DNA of 64,000 nucleotides, from contig NZ_VTOJ01000001.1 of assembly GCF_009176545.1 (NCBI RefSeq), forward strand, positions 2,294,001-2,358,000. Direction: 5' to 3'. This document shows, piece by piece, positions 33,160-40,804 of this stretch; position 1 is the stretch's first letter; each line of letters begins with the position of its first letter. The notes under the pieces are model-generated. The model searched no databases and was not told where the DNA came from. It saw only the letters and a program-made list of their open reading frames with translations. The translations under genes were made by a program, and so were the position numbers. The DNA is from Salinigranum salinum. GTDB taxonomy: Archaea; Halobacteriota; Halobacteria; Halobacteriales; Haloferacaceae.

Positions 33160-34211
33160 ACCGCCGACAGTTCCTCGCGGCCGCCGGCGCGTCCTCCGCC
33201 GCCCTGCTCGCCGGCTGTGCGGGCTTCTCGACCACCACCTACAGCGCCCGAGCACCCCTGGTGGAGAACCGTCCCGACGCGGTGTACGTCCCCTCGCACG
33301 TCGAGGGGATGGAGATGGTCGGGATGGCCGAGGCGGGCGACGCGATGGTGGCAGTCACCTACAGCTACCCGCACCGCTTCTGGACCGTCGAACAGGAGGG
33401 GACCGACTTCACCACCCAGCAGGTCGAGATCGGAAGCGACGACGCGGTCCACCTGATGGCGACCGTCTGGGAGCCCGAAACGGGCGTCGTCGTCCCGAAT
33501 ACGGGGCTGTCGATCGAGATCTCGGCCGACGACGAACTCGTGAGTGAGGAGGTCGTCTACCCGATGCTCTCACAGCAGATGGGCTTTCACTACGGCGCGA
33601 ACTTCCCCCTCGACGGGAACGACGTCTACGACGTGACGGTGAGCGTCGGCGCGACGTCGGTGAAGCGGTTCGGCTCGCTCGCCGGGCGGCTGACCGACCC
33701 GGCGACGGCGACCGTCTCGTTCGACTACCGCGAGGGCGCGCGTAACGAGATCGACTACACCGAGTTCGGCGAGTCACGCCGGGGCCAGCGCGACGCCATC
33801 CCCCCGATGTCGATGGAGATGATGCCGGTCGGTCGCGTCCCCGAGTCGATCCCCGGCGAATCGCTCGGGACGGCGACCATCGGCGATCTCGTGCTCCGCG
33901 GGTACACCGTCGAGGCCGACCGCTTCGGCGACGACCCGTACCTCGTTGTCACCGCGGCCACCCCCTACAACGATCTCGTCGTCCCAGGGATGGCGCTCGC
34001 CGCCCGCATCCCCGGCGACGGGACGCCCGCGTTCGCGGGTCGACTCGACCCCGGTCTCGACCCCGAACTCGGCTTCCACTACGGCGCACCCGTCGCCGGA
34101 CGCCCGTCCGGAGCGGTCGAGCTCACCGTCGAGGTCCCTCCACAGGTCGCCCGCCACGAGGGGTACGAGACCGCGTTCCTCGAGACCGGCACGGTGCGTC
34201 TCTCGGACTGA
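33156..34211 (+). CDS. P19/Tp34-like iron- or copper-binding lipoprotein
   Basis: 351 residues. Signal with NRRQFLAAAG and lipobox LAGC. The body holds two beta domains that each contain a FHYGA motif (near residues 144 and 307), close to the HYGxN metal-site segment of P19/Tp34 periplasmic Fe/Cu proteins (PF10634). Met clusters, GMEMVGM near 52 and PPMSMEMMPVG near 220, would suit Cu(I) or Fe(II). Function inferred: outside metal binding for uptake or oxidation with its SCO1 neighbour, to which it is coupled by an ATGA overlap, and with the divergent DyP-like protein. The family assignment is by motif only, so it is less certain than the gene itself. Confidence 0.7.
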   Translation: MNRRQFLAAAGASSAALLAGCAGFSTTTYSARAPLVENRPDAVYVPSHVEGMEMVGMAEAGDAMVAVTYSYPHRFWTVEQEGTDFTTQQVEIGSDDAVHLMATVWEPETGVVVPNTGLSIEISADDELVSEEVVYPMLSQQMGFHYGANFPLDGNDVYDVTVSVGATSVKRFGSLAGRLTDPATATVSFDYREGARNEIDYTEFGESRRGQRDAIPPMSMEMMPVGRVPESIPGESLGTATIGDLVLRGYTVEADRFGDDPYLVVTAATPYNDLVVPGMALAARIPGDGTPAFAGRLDPGLDPELGFHYGAPVAGRPSGAVELTVEVPPQVARHEGYETAFLETGTVRLSD

Positions 34212-34310
34212 ACCGCCCGGGGACGGGACGGCCCGCCGGGCAGAGTGAGTCAGGTTCGAGACGGCGAACGTGCGACAACGCCTTTGACCGTTCGTGCCCT
34301 CCCCCGACAC

Positions 34311-35507
34311 ATGGGTTCGGAGCGTCGCGACCGCGTCGTGCTCGCGGTCGTCGTCTGGTGCGTCCTCGTTTCCCAGGTGCTGTTCTATCCGGGTCTCGCG
34401 GATCTCGTCGTCGCGCTCGGGGCGACCGGACTCGACGCCGCCACCGCCTTTCTCGTCGCCGAGTTCGCGGCGTTCGTCGCCTGCGCGTCACTCTGGGGGG
34501 CGCTCTCCGACGCCACGGGACGACGCCTCCGCTGGATCGTCGTCGGAGCGGTCGGCGGGGCCGGCTCGTACCTCCTGCTCGTCACGCTCCCCACCCTCGG
34601 CCTCGGATTCGACGTGGCCCTCGTCGTCCGCGTCGTCGGCGGGGCGTTCACCATCGGCGCGTTCTCGCTCGCCGTGACGACGCTCGCCGACCTCGAGGGG
34701 GGGAGCGGCCGGAACATGGGTGCGGCGGGGCTGGCGATCGGTCTCGGCGCCGCGCTCGGTGCGGTCGTCGGCGGGGCACTCTCGACGGTGAATCCGCTGG
34801 CCCCCGTCGTCGCTGCGGCGGGCCTACTGATCGTCGTCGCCGGTCTCGCGACGACGGTGACGGAACGCGCCCCGACGGGGCGGAACCTGGGCGTCGGGGT
34901 GATCGTCAGGGGGCTGAAGACGCGCCCTGCCCTCGCCGTCCCCTACGCGTTCGGTTTCGTCGACCGGCTCACCGCGGGCTTCTTCGCGCTCGTCGGCGTC
35001 TTCTACTTCCGCACGCAGTTCGGCCTCGACGCCGCGGGCGCGGGCGTCGTGCTCGCCCTGTTCTTCCTCCCCTTCGCCCTCCTCCAGTACCCTCTCGGCG
35101 TCGTCTCCGATCGGATCGGACGGTTCGTGCCGGTCGTCGTCGGCTCGCTCGCGTACGGTGTCGCCATCGTCGCGGTGGGGGTCGCTCCGTCGCTCCCGCT
35201 CGCGGCCGGTCTCATGGTCGTCGTGGGCTCGTTTGGGGCACTCGTCGCGCCCGCGACGATGGCGCTGGCGACCGACGTCGTTCCCGACGACGAGCGCGGC
35301 GTCGCCCTCGGCGGCTTCAACGTCGCGGGGTCGCTGGGCTTTCTCACCGGCTTCCTCGTGGGCGGTGGCGTCGCCGACAACGTGGGCTTCCTCCCGGCGT
35401 TCCTCGTCGTCGGGGGACTGGAGGTGGTCATCGCCCTGGTCGCACTGCGAGCCGTCCGGGCGTTGCGACCGTTCGAGGAGAACGAGACGCTCGGCGCGGA
35501 CGACTGA
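34311..35507 (+). CDS. Major facilitator superfamily transporter
   Basis: 398 residues, twelve membrane helices. The MFS A-motif-like loop SDATGRRLRW follows helix 2, and its repeat SDRIGRFVPV follows helix 8. The Gly/Ala-rich helices and short loops are typical of proton-driven exporters (DHA1 type). Substrate unknown. The ATG at 34311 begins the family-like N-terminus, about 27 bases after a weak CCTTTGACC box; a longer reading frame upstream lies in the intergenic region. It ends one base before the stop of the convergent aldo/keto reductase gene. Confidence 0.85.
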   Translation: MGSERRDRVVLAVVVWCVLVSQVLFYPGLADLVVALGATGLDAATAFLVAEFAAFVACASLWGALSDATGRRLRWIVVGAVGGAGSYLLLVTLPTLGLGFDVALVVRVVGGAFTIGAFSLAVTTLADLEGGSGRNMGAAGLAIGLGAALGAVVGGALSTVNPLAPVVAAAGLLIVVAGLATTVTERAPTGRNLGVGVIVRGLKTRPALAVPYAFGFVDRLTAGFFALVGVFYFRTQFGLDAAGAGVVLALFFLPFALLQYPLGVVSDRIGRFVPVVVGSLAYGVAIVAVGVAPSLPLAAGLMVVVGSFGALVAPATMALATDVVPDDERGVALGGFNVAGSLGFLTGFLVGGGVADNVGFLPAFLVVGGLEVVIALVALRAVRALRPFEENETLGADD

Positions 35508-35508
35508 C

Positions 35509-36483
35509 TCACTCGTGGCCCGACACGCGCACGGGCTGGTACGGCTCCTCGAGCCACTCGACGTCCGACTCGGACAGCGAGATGTCGAGCGCCTCGACCG
35601 CGTCCTCGAGGTGTTCGATGCTGGTCGTCCCGACGATGGGCGCGTCGACCCACTCCTTGTGGAACACCCACGAGAGGGCGATCTGCGCCATCTTCACGTC
35701 CTTCTCGGCCGCGAGTTCCTGGACGCGCTCGTTCACTTCCGTGCCCCCGCCCTCGAAGTACGGGTGGCCGCGGGCGAGGTCGTCCGTCTCGCCGCGGACC
35801 GTGGCGTCGAACTCGTCGTGGGGACGCGTGAGATACCCCCGCGCCAGCGGCGACCAGGGGATGACGCCGACGTTCTCCTTCTCGCAGAGAGGGAGCATCT
35901 CGCGTTCCTCCTCGCGGTAGAGGAGGCTGTAGTGGTTCTGCATCGTGGCGTAGCGGTCGAGCCCGAGCCGTTCGGCGGTGTGGAGCGCCTCGGCGAACTG
36001 GTGGGCCCACATCGACGACGCCCCCAGATAGCGCGCCTTCTCTCTCCTGACGACGTCGTCGAGCGCCCGCATCGTCGTCTCGATCGGCGTGTCGTCGTCC
36101 CACCGGTGGGTCTGGAGGAGGTCGATCGTCTCCATCCCCAGTCGGTCGAGACAGTTGTCGACCTCCTGTTCGATCGCCTTGCGCGAGAGCCCACCCGAGT
36201 TCGGGTTCTCGTCGTCCATCTGGAAGTAGACCTTCGTGGCGACGACGTTCTCGTCGCGGCGCCCCTCGAGCGCCTTCCCGAGGACGCGCTCGGACTCCCC
36301 CAGCGAGTAGAGGTTGGCGGTGTCGAAGAAGTTGATTCCCAGGTCGATGGCGCGGTCGACGAGTTCCAGCCCCGCCTCCTCGTCGAGCACCCAGTCGCGC
36401 CACGACGAGGTGCCGAAGCTCATACAGCCGAGGCAGATGCGAGAGACTTCCATGCCGGTGTCGCCCAGAGTGGTGTACTCCAT
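35509..36483 (-). CDS. Aldo/keto reductase
   Basis: 324 residues. The catalytic tetrad is visible: Asp and Tyr in FFDTANLYSLGESE (about 46-51), Lys in VVATKVYF (near 83) and His in LLQTHRWDD (near 126). NADPH-site features include VIPWSPLARG and the late IVGTTSIEHLED segment. It reduces aldehydes or ketones, substrate unknown. A downstream in-frame start is ruled out because ATG 36483 begins the usual MEYTTLGDTG strand. A TTTTTGT box lies about 28 bases upstream. Stands alone, convergent with the MFS gene. Confidence 0.92.
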   Translation of the reverse strand: MEYTTLGDTGMEVSRICLGCMSFGTSSWRDWVLDEEAGLELVDRAIDLGINFFDTANLYSLGESERVLGKALEGRRDENVVATKVYFQMDDENPNSGGLSRKAIEQEVDNCLDRLGMETIDLLQTHRWDDDTPIETTMRALDDVVRREKARYLGASSMWAHQFAEALHTAERLGLDRYATMQNHYSLLYREEEREMLPLCEKENVGVIPWSPLARGYLTRPHDEFDATVRGETDDLARGHPYFEGGGTEVNERVQELAAEKDVKMAQIALSWVFHKEWVDAPIVGTTSIEHLEDAVEALDISLSESDVEWLEEPYQPVRVSGHE

Positions 36484-36676
36484 ACTCCCCCGCTCTCCGG
36501 CGGAGAACAAAAATGAGAGGGAGGGTCACGGCACCGTTGGTTCGACGCAGCTCCCCGCGCTCTCGATCGATTCGCGGGACCGAGACACCGAAGCGGGCGC
36601 GCCCCTCGCCAGTCGAGTTCATCGACCGTCGAATCGTCCGGTCGAGGGATTCTCGTCCCGAGAGAAGCGCGAGCGC

Positions 36677-36687
36677 GGTTTATACTG
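36677..36687 (+). promoter_or_regulatory. TATA box of the bactofilin-like membrane protein gene
   Basis: GGTTTATACTG is a strong box predicting an mRNA start near 36708. That gives a short leader before either an in-frame GTG at 36716 or the preferred ATG at 36740. Confidence 0.6.
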
Positions 36688-36739
36688 TCAACCATCGTAT
36701 GGATAACCGACGAGAGTGATCCCTCCGTCAGTGATTGCA

Positions 36740-37822
36740 ATGCGCAGATCCGTACTCACAGTCCTGCTGGTCCTCGTGGTCGTCGTCGGGTTCGTCCCTG
36801 GCGTCGCGGCCGCGCAGGCGACCGGTGGCGAACGGCTCGGCGGCCTCGTCGAGGTCACCGAAGGGGAGACGATCACCGGCGACCTCAGCGCCGTCGGTGG
36901 AACAGTGGTCATCGCGGGCACCGTCACCGGGAACGTCGAGGCGACCGGCGGCTCGGTCGTCGTCGCCCCCACGGGCGTCGTCAGGGGTGACCTGTCCGCG
37001 GTCGGTGGCGCGGTACTCGTCGAGGGAACCGTCGGCGGCGACGCCGAGGCGTTCGGCGGGTCGGTCGTCGTGCGCGAGGGTGCGCGCGTCGGCGGCGCGT
37101 TCGACGCCGCGGCCGGGTCCGTCAGGCTGGATGGGCAGGTCGCCGGAGACGCCCGCCTCGCGGGCGAGACGGTGATGGTCGGGCCGACCGCCTCGGTGGG
37201 CGGCGACCTCCGGTACGACGCCGGTACGTTCACCCGGGCGCCCGAGTCGAGCGTCGCCGGTGCGGTCCGCGCCGAGGAGGACCTCGCGTTCGAGCCCCAG
37301 ATTGCCCCGCCCGCCGTGCCGCGGGGCGTCGGTGCCGTCTACGGGCTGCTGGCGAACCTCGTGCTCGGTGCCGCGTTGCTCGTGGTCGTCCCGCGTTTCT
37401 CGACCGCCGTGACGGCCGTCGGCACCCGCGACTCGCTCCGGAGCGGCGGCGTCGGTCTGCTCGCGTTCGTCGGCGTCCCCGTCGCGCTGGTGCTCGTCGC
37501 GCTGACGATCGTCGGACTCCCGCTGTCGCTCGCCGGACTGGTCGCCTTCGGCCTCCTCCTGTGGGTCGCGTTCGTCTACGGGGGCCTCGTCGCCGGGACG
37601 TGGCTCCTCTCGCTCGTCGACCGGGAGGGGCGGTGGCCCGCACTCGTGACGGGGCTCGTCGTCGTCGCGCTCGTCGACCTCGTCCCGTTCGTCGGCGGCG
37701 TCGTCCGGTTCCTCGTGCTTCTCGTTGGGCTCGGTGCGTTCGTCCTCGCCGTCCGCGGTGCCCGCGGCGACGAGGGCGGCTTCGTCTTCACGGGACCCGA
37801 GGACGACTCGGCCGCCGCCTGA
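36740..37822 (+). CDS. Bactofilin-like beta-helix protein with membrane domain
   Basis: 360 residues. A signal peptide (MRRSV... to about residue 26) precedes a repetitive Gly/Val-rich beta domain (about 30-175) with turns such as ITGDLSAVGGTVVIAGTVTG, as in bactofilin/polymer-forming (DUF583-like) proteins. After that come four to five membrane helices (about 195-340) and an acidic tail. The signal suggests the beta-solenoid is outside, unlike cytoplasmic bactofilins. It may form a polymer or scaffold at the envelope. An in-frame GTG at 36716 is the alternative start, but ATG 36740 gives a cleaner signal peptide. Confidence 0.75.
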   Translation: MRRSVLTVLLVLVVVVGFVPGVAAAQATGGERLGGLVEVTEGETITGDLSAVGGTVVIAGTVTGNVEATGGSVVVAPTGVVRGDLSAVGGAVLVEGTVGGDAEAFGGSVVVREGARVGGAFDAAAGSVRLDGQVAGDARLAGETVMVGPTASVGGDLRYDAGTFTRAPESSVAGAVRAEEDLAFEPQIAPPAVPRGVGAVYGLLANLVLGAALLVVVPRFSTAVTAVGTRDSLRSGGVGLLAFVGVPVALVLVALTIVGLPLSLAGLVAFGLLLWVAFVYGGLVAGTWLLSLVDREGRWPALVTGLVVVALVDLVPFVGGVVRFLVLLVGLGAFVLAVRGARGDEGGFVFTGPEDDSAAA

Positions 37823-37879
37823 TCGGCATCGGACGGTCCCGTCCCGTCGCTCGTGCGGGACGGCGAGACGAGTAACCCA

Positions 37880-37890
37880 AATAATTATTC
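37880..37890 (+). promoter_or_regulatory. TATA box of the acyl-CoA synthetase gene
   Basis: AATAATTATTC is in an AT island, centred about 28 bases before the ATG at 37914; a leaderless or nearly leaderless mRNA is expected. Confidence 0.65.
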
Positions 37891-37913
37891 AACGTGTTTT
37901 CGATGTGTGAGGT

Positions 37914-39536
37914 ATGTCGATCGACTACGACGCGGCCTGTGAACGGTTCGAGTGGGACGTCCCCGACCAGTACAGCCTCCCGAACACGATCGAGTCCCAC
38001 GCCGACGCGTTCGGTGACCGGGTCGCGGTCCGCTTCCTGTCGGCCGAGGGCGACCGGGTCGAGCGCACCTACGAGGACCTCCGACGGGATATGAACCGGT
38101 TCGCGAACGCGCTCGCCGATCGCGGCGTCGGACCCGGCGACCGGGTGATGCATCTCTTCCCGCGGCACCCCGACGCGTTCGCGATCCAGCTCGGGGTACT
38201 GAAACGCGGAGCGCTCCTGGTGCCGTGTTCGTCGATGTTGAAGCCGAAGGACATCGCCTTCCGCGCGTCGGACTGCGAGGCGTCGACCGTCGTCGCCCAC
38301 GTCTCGCTGACCGACATGGTCGAGCCAGTCCTGAACGAGACGCCCCTCACGAACACGATCTGTCTCGACGGCGACCCCGACGGGTGGGAGTCGTTCGCCG
38401 ACCTCGTCACGGGGGAGTCGGCGACCCACGACGGGCCCGACGTCGGCGCTGCGGACCCGATGTCGATCAACTACACCTCGGGGACGACGGGCCAGCCGAA
38501 GCCCGTGCTGCACAAACACCGCTGGATGCGGTGTTTCGAGCTCGTCAACGCCCCGTACTGGTGGGGGCTGTCGGGCGACGAGGACCTCTCCGACGAACTG
38601 ATGTGGGCCACCACGGGTACGGGGTGGGCGAAGTGGTTCTGGAGTCCCGTGGGCGTCGGACTCACCACGGGGGCGACCCAGCTCGTCTACGACGGCGAGT
38701 TCGACCCCGAGCGGTTCCTCGACGTCATGGCCGAGGAGGGCGTCACGCGGCTCTGTGCGGTCCCGACCCAGTACCGGATGTTCGCCCAGCAGGACCTCTC
38801 CGACTGGAATCTGGCGCTGACCGACGCGCTCTCGGCGGGCGAACCGCTCAACCGCGAGCCCATCGAGGCCTTCGACGAGGCGGTAGGGGTGACACCGCGC
38901 GACGGCTACGGGCAGACGGAGACGGTCGCGCTCGTGACCAACTACCCCGGCATCGACGTCAAGGAGGGGTCGATGGGCAAACCCGCTCCCGGGATGGGGA
39001 CGACGATTCTCGACACGATGGATGAAGAGCCCGTCGGCGACGGCGAGATCGGCGAGATCGCCGTCCCAGTCGACTGTCCGGGTATCTTCGACGGCTACTA
39101 CCGGAAGCCGAACCTCGACGAACAGACGTTCTCTGGGCAGTACTACCGCACCGGCGACCTCGCCTCCCGGGACGACGACGGCTACTTCTTCTTCGAGGGG
39201 CGCGCCGACGACATCATCATCTCCGCGGGATACCGCATCGGGCCGTTCGAGGTCGAAGACGTGCTCGTCTCTCACCCCGCCGTCGCCGAGGCCGCGGCGG
39301 TCGCCTCACCGCACGACGAGCGGGGAAACGTCGTCAAGGCGTACGTCGTGCTCGCCGAGGGGTACGAGGGGGGCGACGACCTCGCGGCGGAGATCCAGGC
39401 GTTCACGAAGGAGGAGACGGCCCCGTACAAGTACCCCCGCCGGATCGAGTTCGTCCAGGATCTCCCGAAGACGTCGTCGGGGAAGATCCGCCGGATCGAA
39501 CTCCGACAGCAGGAACAGGCGGCGTTCGGGGAGTGA
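37914..39536 (+). CDS. Medium-chain acyl-CoA synthetase (AMP-forming)
   Basis: 540 residues of the ANL superfamily. Motif A3 is NYTSGTTGQPKPV (near 185-197), A5 is DGYGQTET (near 325), A7 is YYRTGDLASRDDDGYF (near 410), A8 is GRADDIIISAGYRIGP, and the C-terminal Lys is in KTSSGKIRR, so both adenylation and thioesterification halves are intact. The pattern is close to medium-chain (AcsM-like) ligases; it activates a fatty or aromatic acid with ATP and CoA. A TATA box AATAATTATTC (37880-37890) lies 26 bases before a likely leaderless start. Neighbours offer no pathway clue. Confidence 0.92.
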   Translation: MSIDYDAACERFEWDVPDQYSLPNTIESHADAFGDRVAVRFLSAEGDRVERTYEDLRRDMNRFANALADRGVGPGDRVMHLFPRHPDAFAIQLGVLKRGALLVPCSSMLKPKDIAFRASDCEASTVVAHVSLTDMVEPVLNETPLTNTICLDGDPDGWESFADLVTGESATHDGPDVGAADPMSINYTSGTTGQPKPVLHKHRWMRCFELVNAPYWWGLSGDEDLSDELMWATTGTGWAKWFWSPVGVGLTTGATQLVYDGEFDPERFLDVMAEEGVTRLCAVPTQYRMFAQQDLSDWNLALTDALSAGEPLNREPIEAFDEAVGVTPRDGYGQTETVALVTNYPGIDVKEGSMGKPAPGMGTTILDTMDEEPVGDGEIGEIAVPVDCPGIFDGYYRKPNLDEQTFSGQYYRTGDLASRDDDGYFFFEGRADDIIISAGYRIGPFEVEDVLVSHPAVAEAAAVASPHDERGNVVKAYVVLAEGYEGGDDLAAEIQAFTKEETAPYKYPRRIEFVQDLPKTSSGKIRRIELRQQEQAAFGE

Positions 39537-39545
39537 CGCGTCCGA

Positions 39546-39899
39546 TCACTCCGTGGTGACGACCGCCGCGGCGATCGCCGTCCCCCCGACGACCACGAGG
39601 AGCGTCCCTAGCGCGTCGCCGTAGCCGAGGAGGCCGAGGAGGACCGTGGCGACGCAGAGCAGGCCGATACCGACGACCGCCAACCGCTGCACGCGGGGTG
39701 TCCATCGGCGCGACGACCGGAGCGCCCGCCGCAGTCGCCACGCGAGGAGCGCGATCGCGGCGACGACGGTCACGCGGGCGAGGAGTCGCCCCAGTTCGAC
39801 GACCGGTCCGGCCGACTCCGGCCGTGTCTGGAGGACGAACGTCGCGGCGACGGCGACGCCGAGCGGGAGCAGCCACTGTGTGGTGGAGGAGTCGGGCAT
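39546..39899 (-). CDS. Small four-span membrane protein, function unknown
   Basis: 117 residues. Four hydrophobic helices (about 9-24, 35-54, 73-89 and 92-113) with a basic loop RRALRSSRRWTPR between the second and third, so the middle loop should be cytoplasmic. No family recognised. It is convergent with the acyl-CoA synthetase (9-base gap) and lies downstream of the HalX response regulator on the same strand with a 61-base gap, so it might be read through from that gene. Confidence 0.65.
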   Translation of the reverse strand: MPDSSTTQWLLPLGVAVAATFVLQTRPESAGPVVELGRLLARVTVVAAIALLAWRLRRALRSSRRWTPRVQRLAVVGIGLLCVATVLLGLLGYGDALGTLLVVVGGTAIAAAVVTTE

Positions 39900-39960
39900 G
39901 GTAGGCGGTCGTCCGCTCCCCGGGAAAACCTTCGCACGGGGCGACGTCCGACTCGCCGCG

Positions 39961-40551
39961 TCACTCCAGCGGCTCGAAGTCGGGTTCGTTGGGGAGTTCG
40001 CGGAACGCCGCCTCGAACTCCTCGTTCGAGAACTGCGAGAGGGTGTCGTCGAGTTCTCCCCTGAGCTGGCGCATCCGTGCCGTGAGCCGCTCGTACTCGT
40101 CGCTGGACCCGTCTTTGGCGGCGCTCTCGAGCGTCGCCTTCTTCGACGCGAGGGCGAAGAACTCCTGGGTCCGGTCGTCGAACTGTGCCCGGGAGAGCAG
40201 CACCTCGACGACCGAGTGGAGTTCCTCGCGCGTGATGGGCTTGACAAGGTAGTCGTCGAACGGCATCTGGACGATGTCGAGGTCGGGTTCGACCGCGGTG
40301 ATCATCGCCACGCGGCAGTTGACGCCCCGCTGGCGCAGTGCCGAGAGCACCTCGTCGCCGGTCATCGAGGGCATCCGGCGGTCGAGGAGGGCGACGTCGA
40401 CGTCGTCGGTCGCCAGTTCGAGCGCCTCCTCGCCGCTCGTCGCCACCAGGACTTCGTACGAGTCTGCCAGCCAGTGGGCGTACAGCTCCGCGAGTTCGGC
40501 CTCGTCGTCGGTGACGAGCACGACTGGCCGGTCATCGTCGGCGCCTTCCAT
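39961..40551 (-). CDS. HalX-domain response regulator
   Basis: 196 residues. Receiver domain at 8-125 with acidic pocket TDDEAE, phospho-acceptor Asp in ALLDRRMP (near residue 55), Thr/Ser switch in MITAV and Lys in YLVKPI. The C-terminal 75 residues (ASKKATLES..., coiled, acidic) match the HalX domain found only in haloarchaea. It should receive phosphate from a histidine kinase encoded elsewhere. The output role of HalX is unknown; no DNA-binding domain is seen. The box CCATGATATACC at 40579-40590 is about 33 bases before the start. Confidence 0.9.
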   Translation of the reverse strand: MEGADDDRPVVLVTDDEAELAELYAHWLADSYEVLVATSGEEALELATDDVDVALLDRRMPSMTGDEVLSALRQRGVNCRVAMITAVEPDLDIVQMPFDDYLVKPITREELHSVVEVLLSRAQFDDRTQEFFALASKKATLESAAKDGSSDEYERLTARMRQLRGELDDTLSQFSNEEFEAAFRELPNEPDFEPLE

Positions 40552-40578
40552 CTGTGTTCACTGTATCCACTCGCTCAT

Positions 40579-40590
40579 GGTATATCATGG
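40579..40590 (-). promoter_or_regulatory. TATA-like box of the HalX response regulator
   Basis: On the minus strand CCATGATATACC gives a GATATA core at 26-34 bases from the ATG at 40551. Confidence 0.5.
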
Positions 40591-40762
40591 TGACGGCACC
40601 GATTCGTCCCGGTATCGGGGGTTGGACTGTCGGGGTGGATCCTCTCGGACGGGACGCAGTAGACGGATTACACGCCGCGTCTCTGCGCGGTCGACGACCG
40701 GGCGCTCCCGGACGGGGGTTGGTAGCCACAACAGATTACTGCGGGTGGCCGTTAGCGGTGAT

Positions 40763-40804
40763 ATGTCTTCGAGTACCGCGCCGAGTCGACGGTCGTGGCC
40801 ATGA
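40763..40804 (+). other. Possible 13-residue leader peptide before the photolyase gene
   Basis: ATG at 40763 opens 13 codons ending in TGA that overlaps the photolyase ATG (ATGA at 40801-40804). A GATTACTG box near 40738 would start an mRNA close to the leader ATG. Such overlap permits translational coupling, but open frames are common in GC-rich DNA, so chance is a real alternative. Confidence 0.25.
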
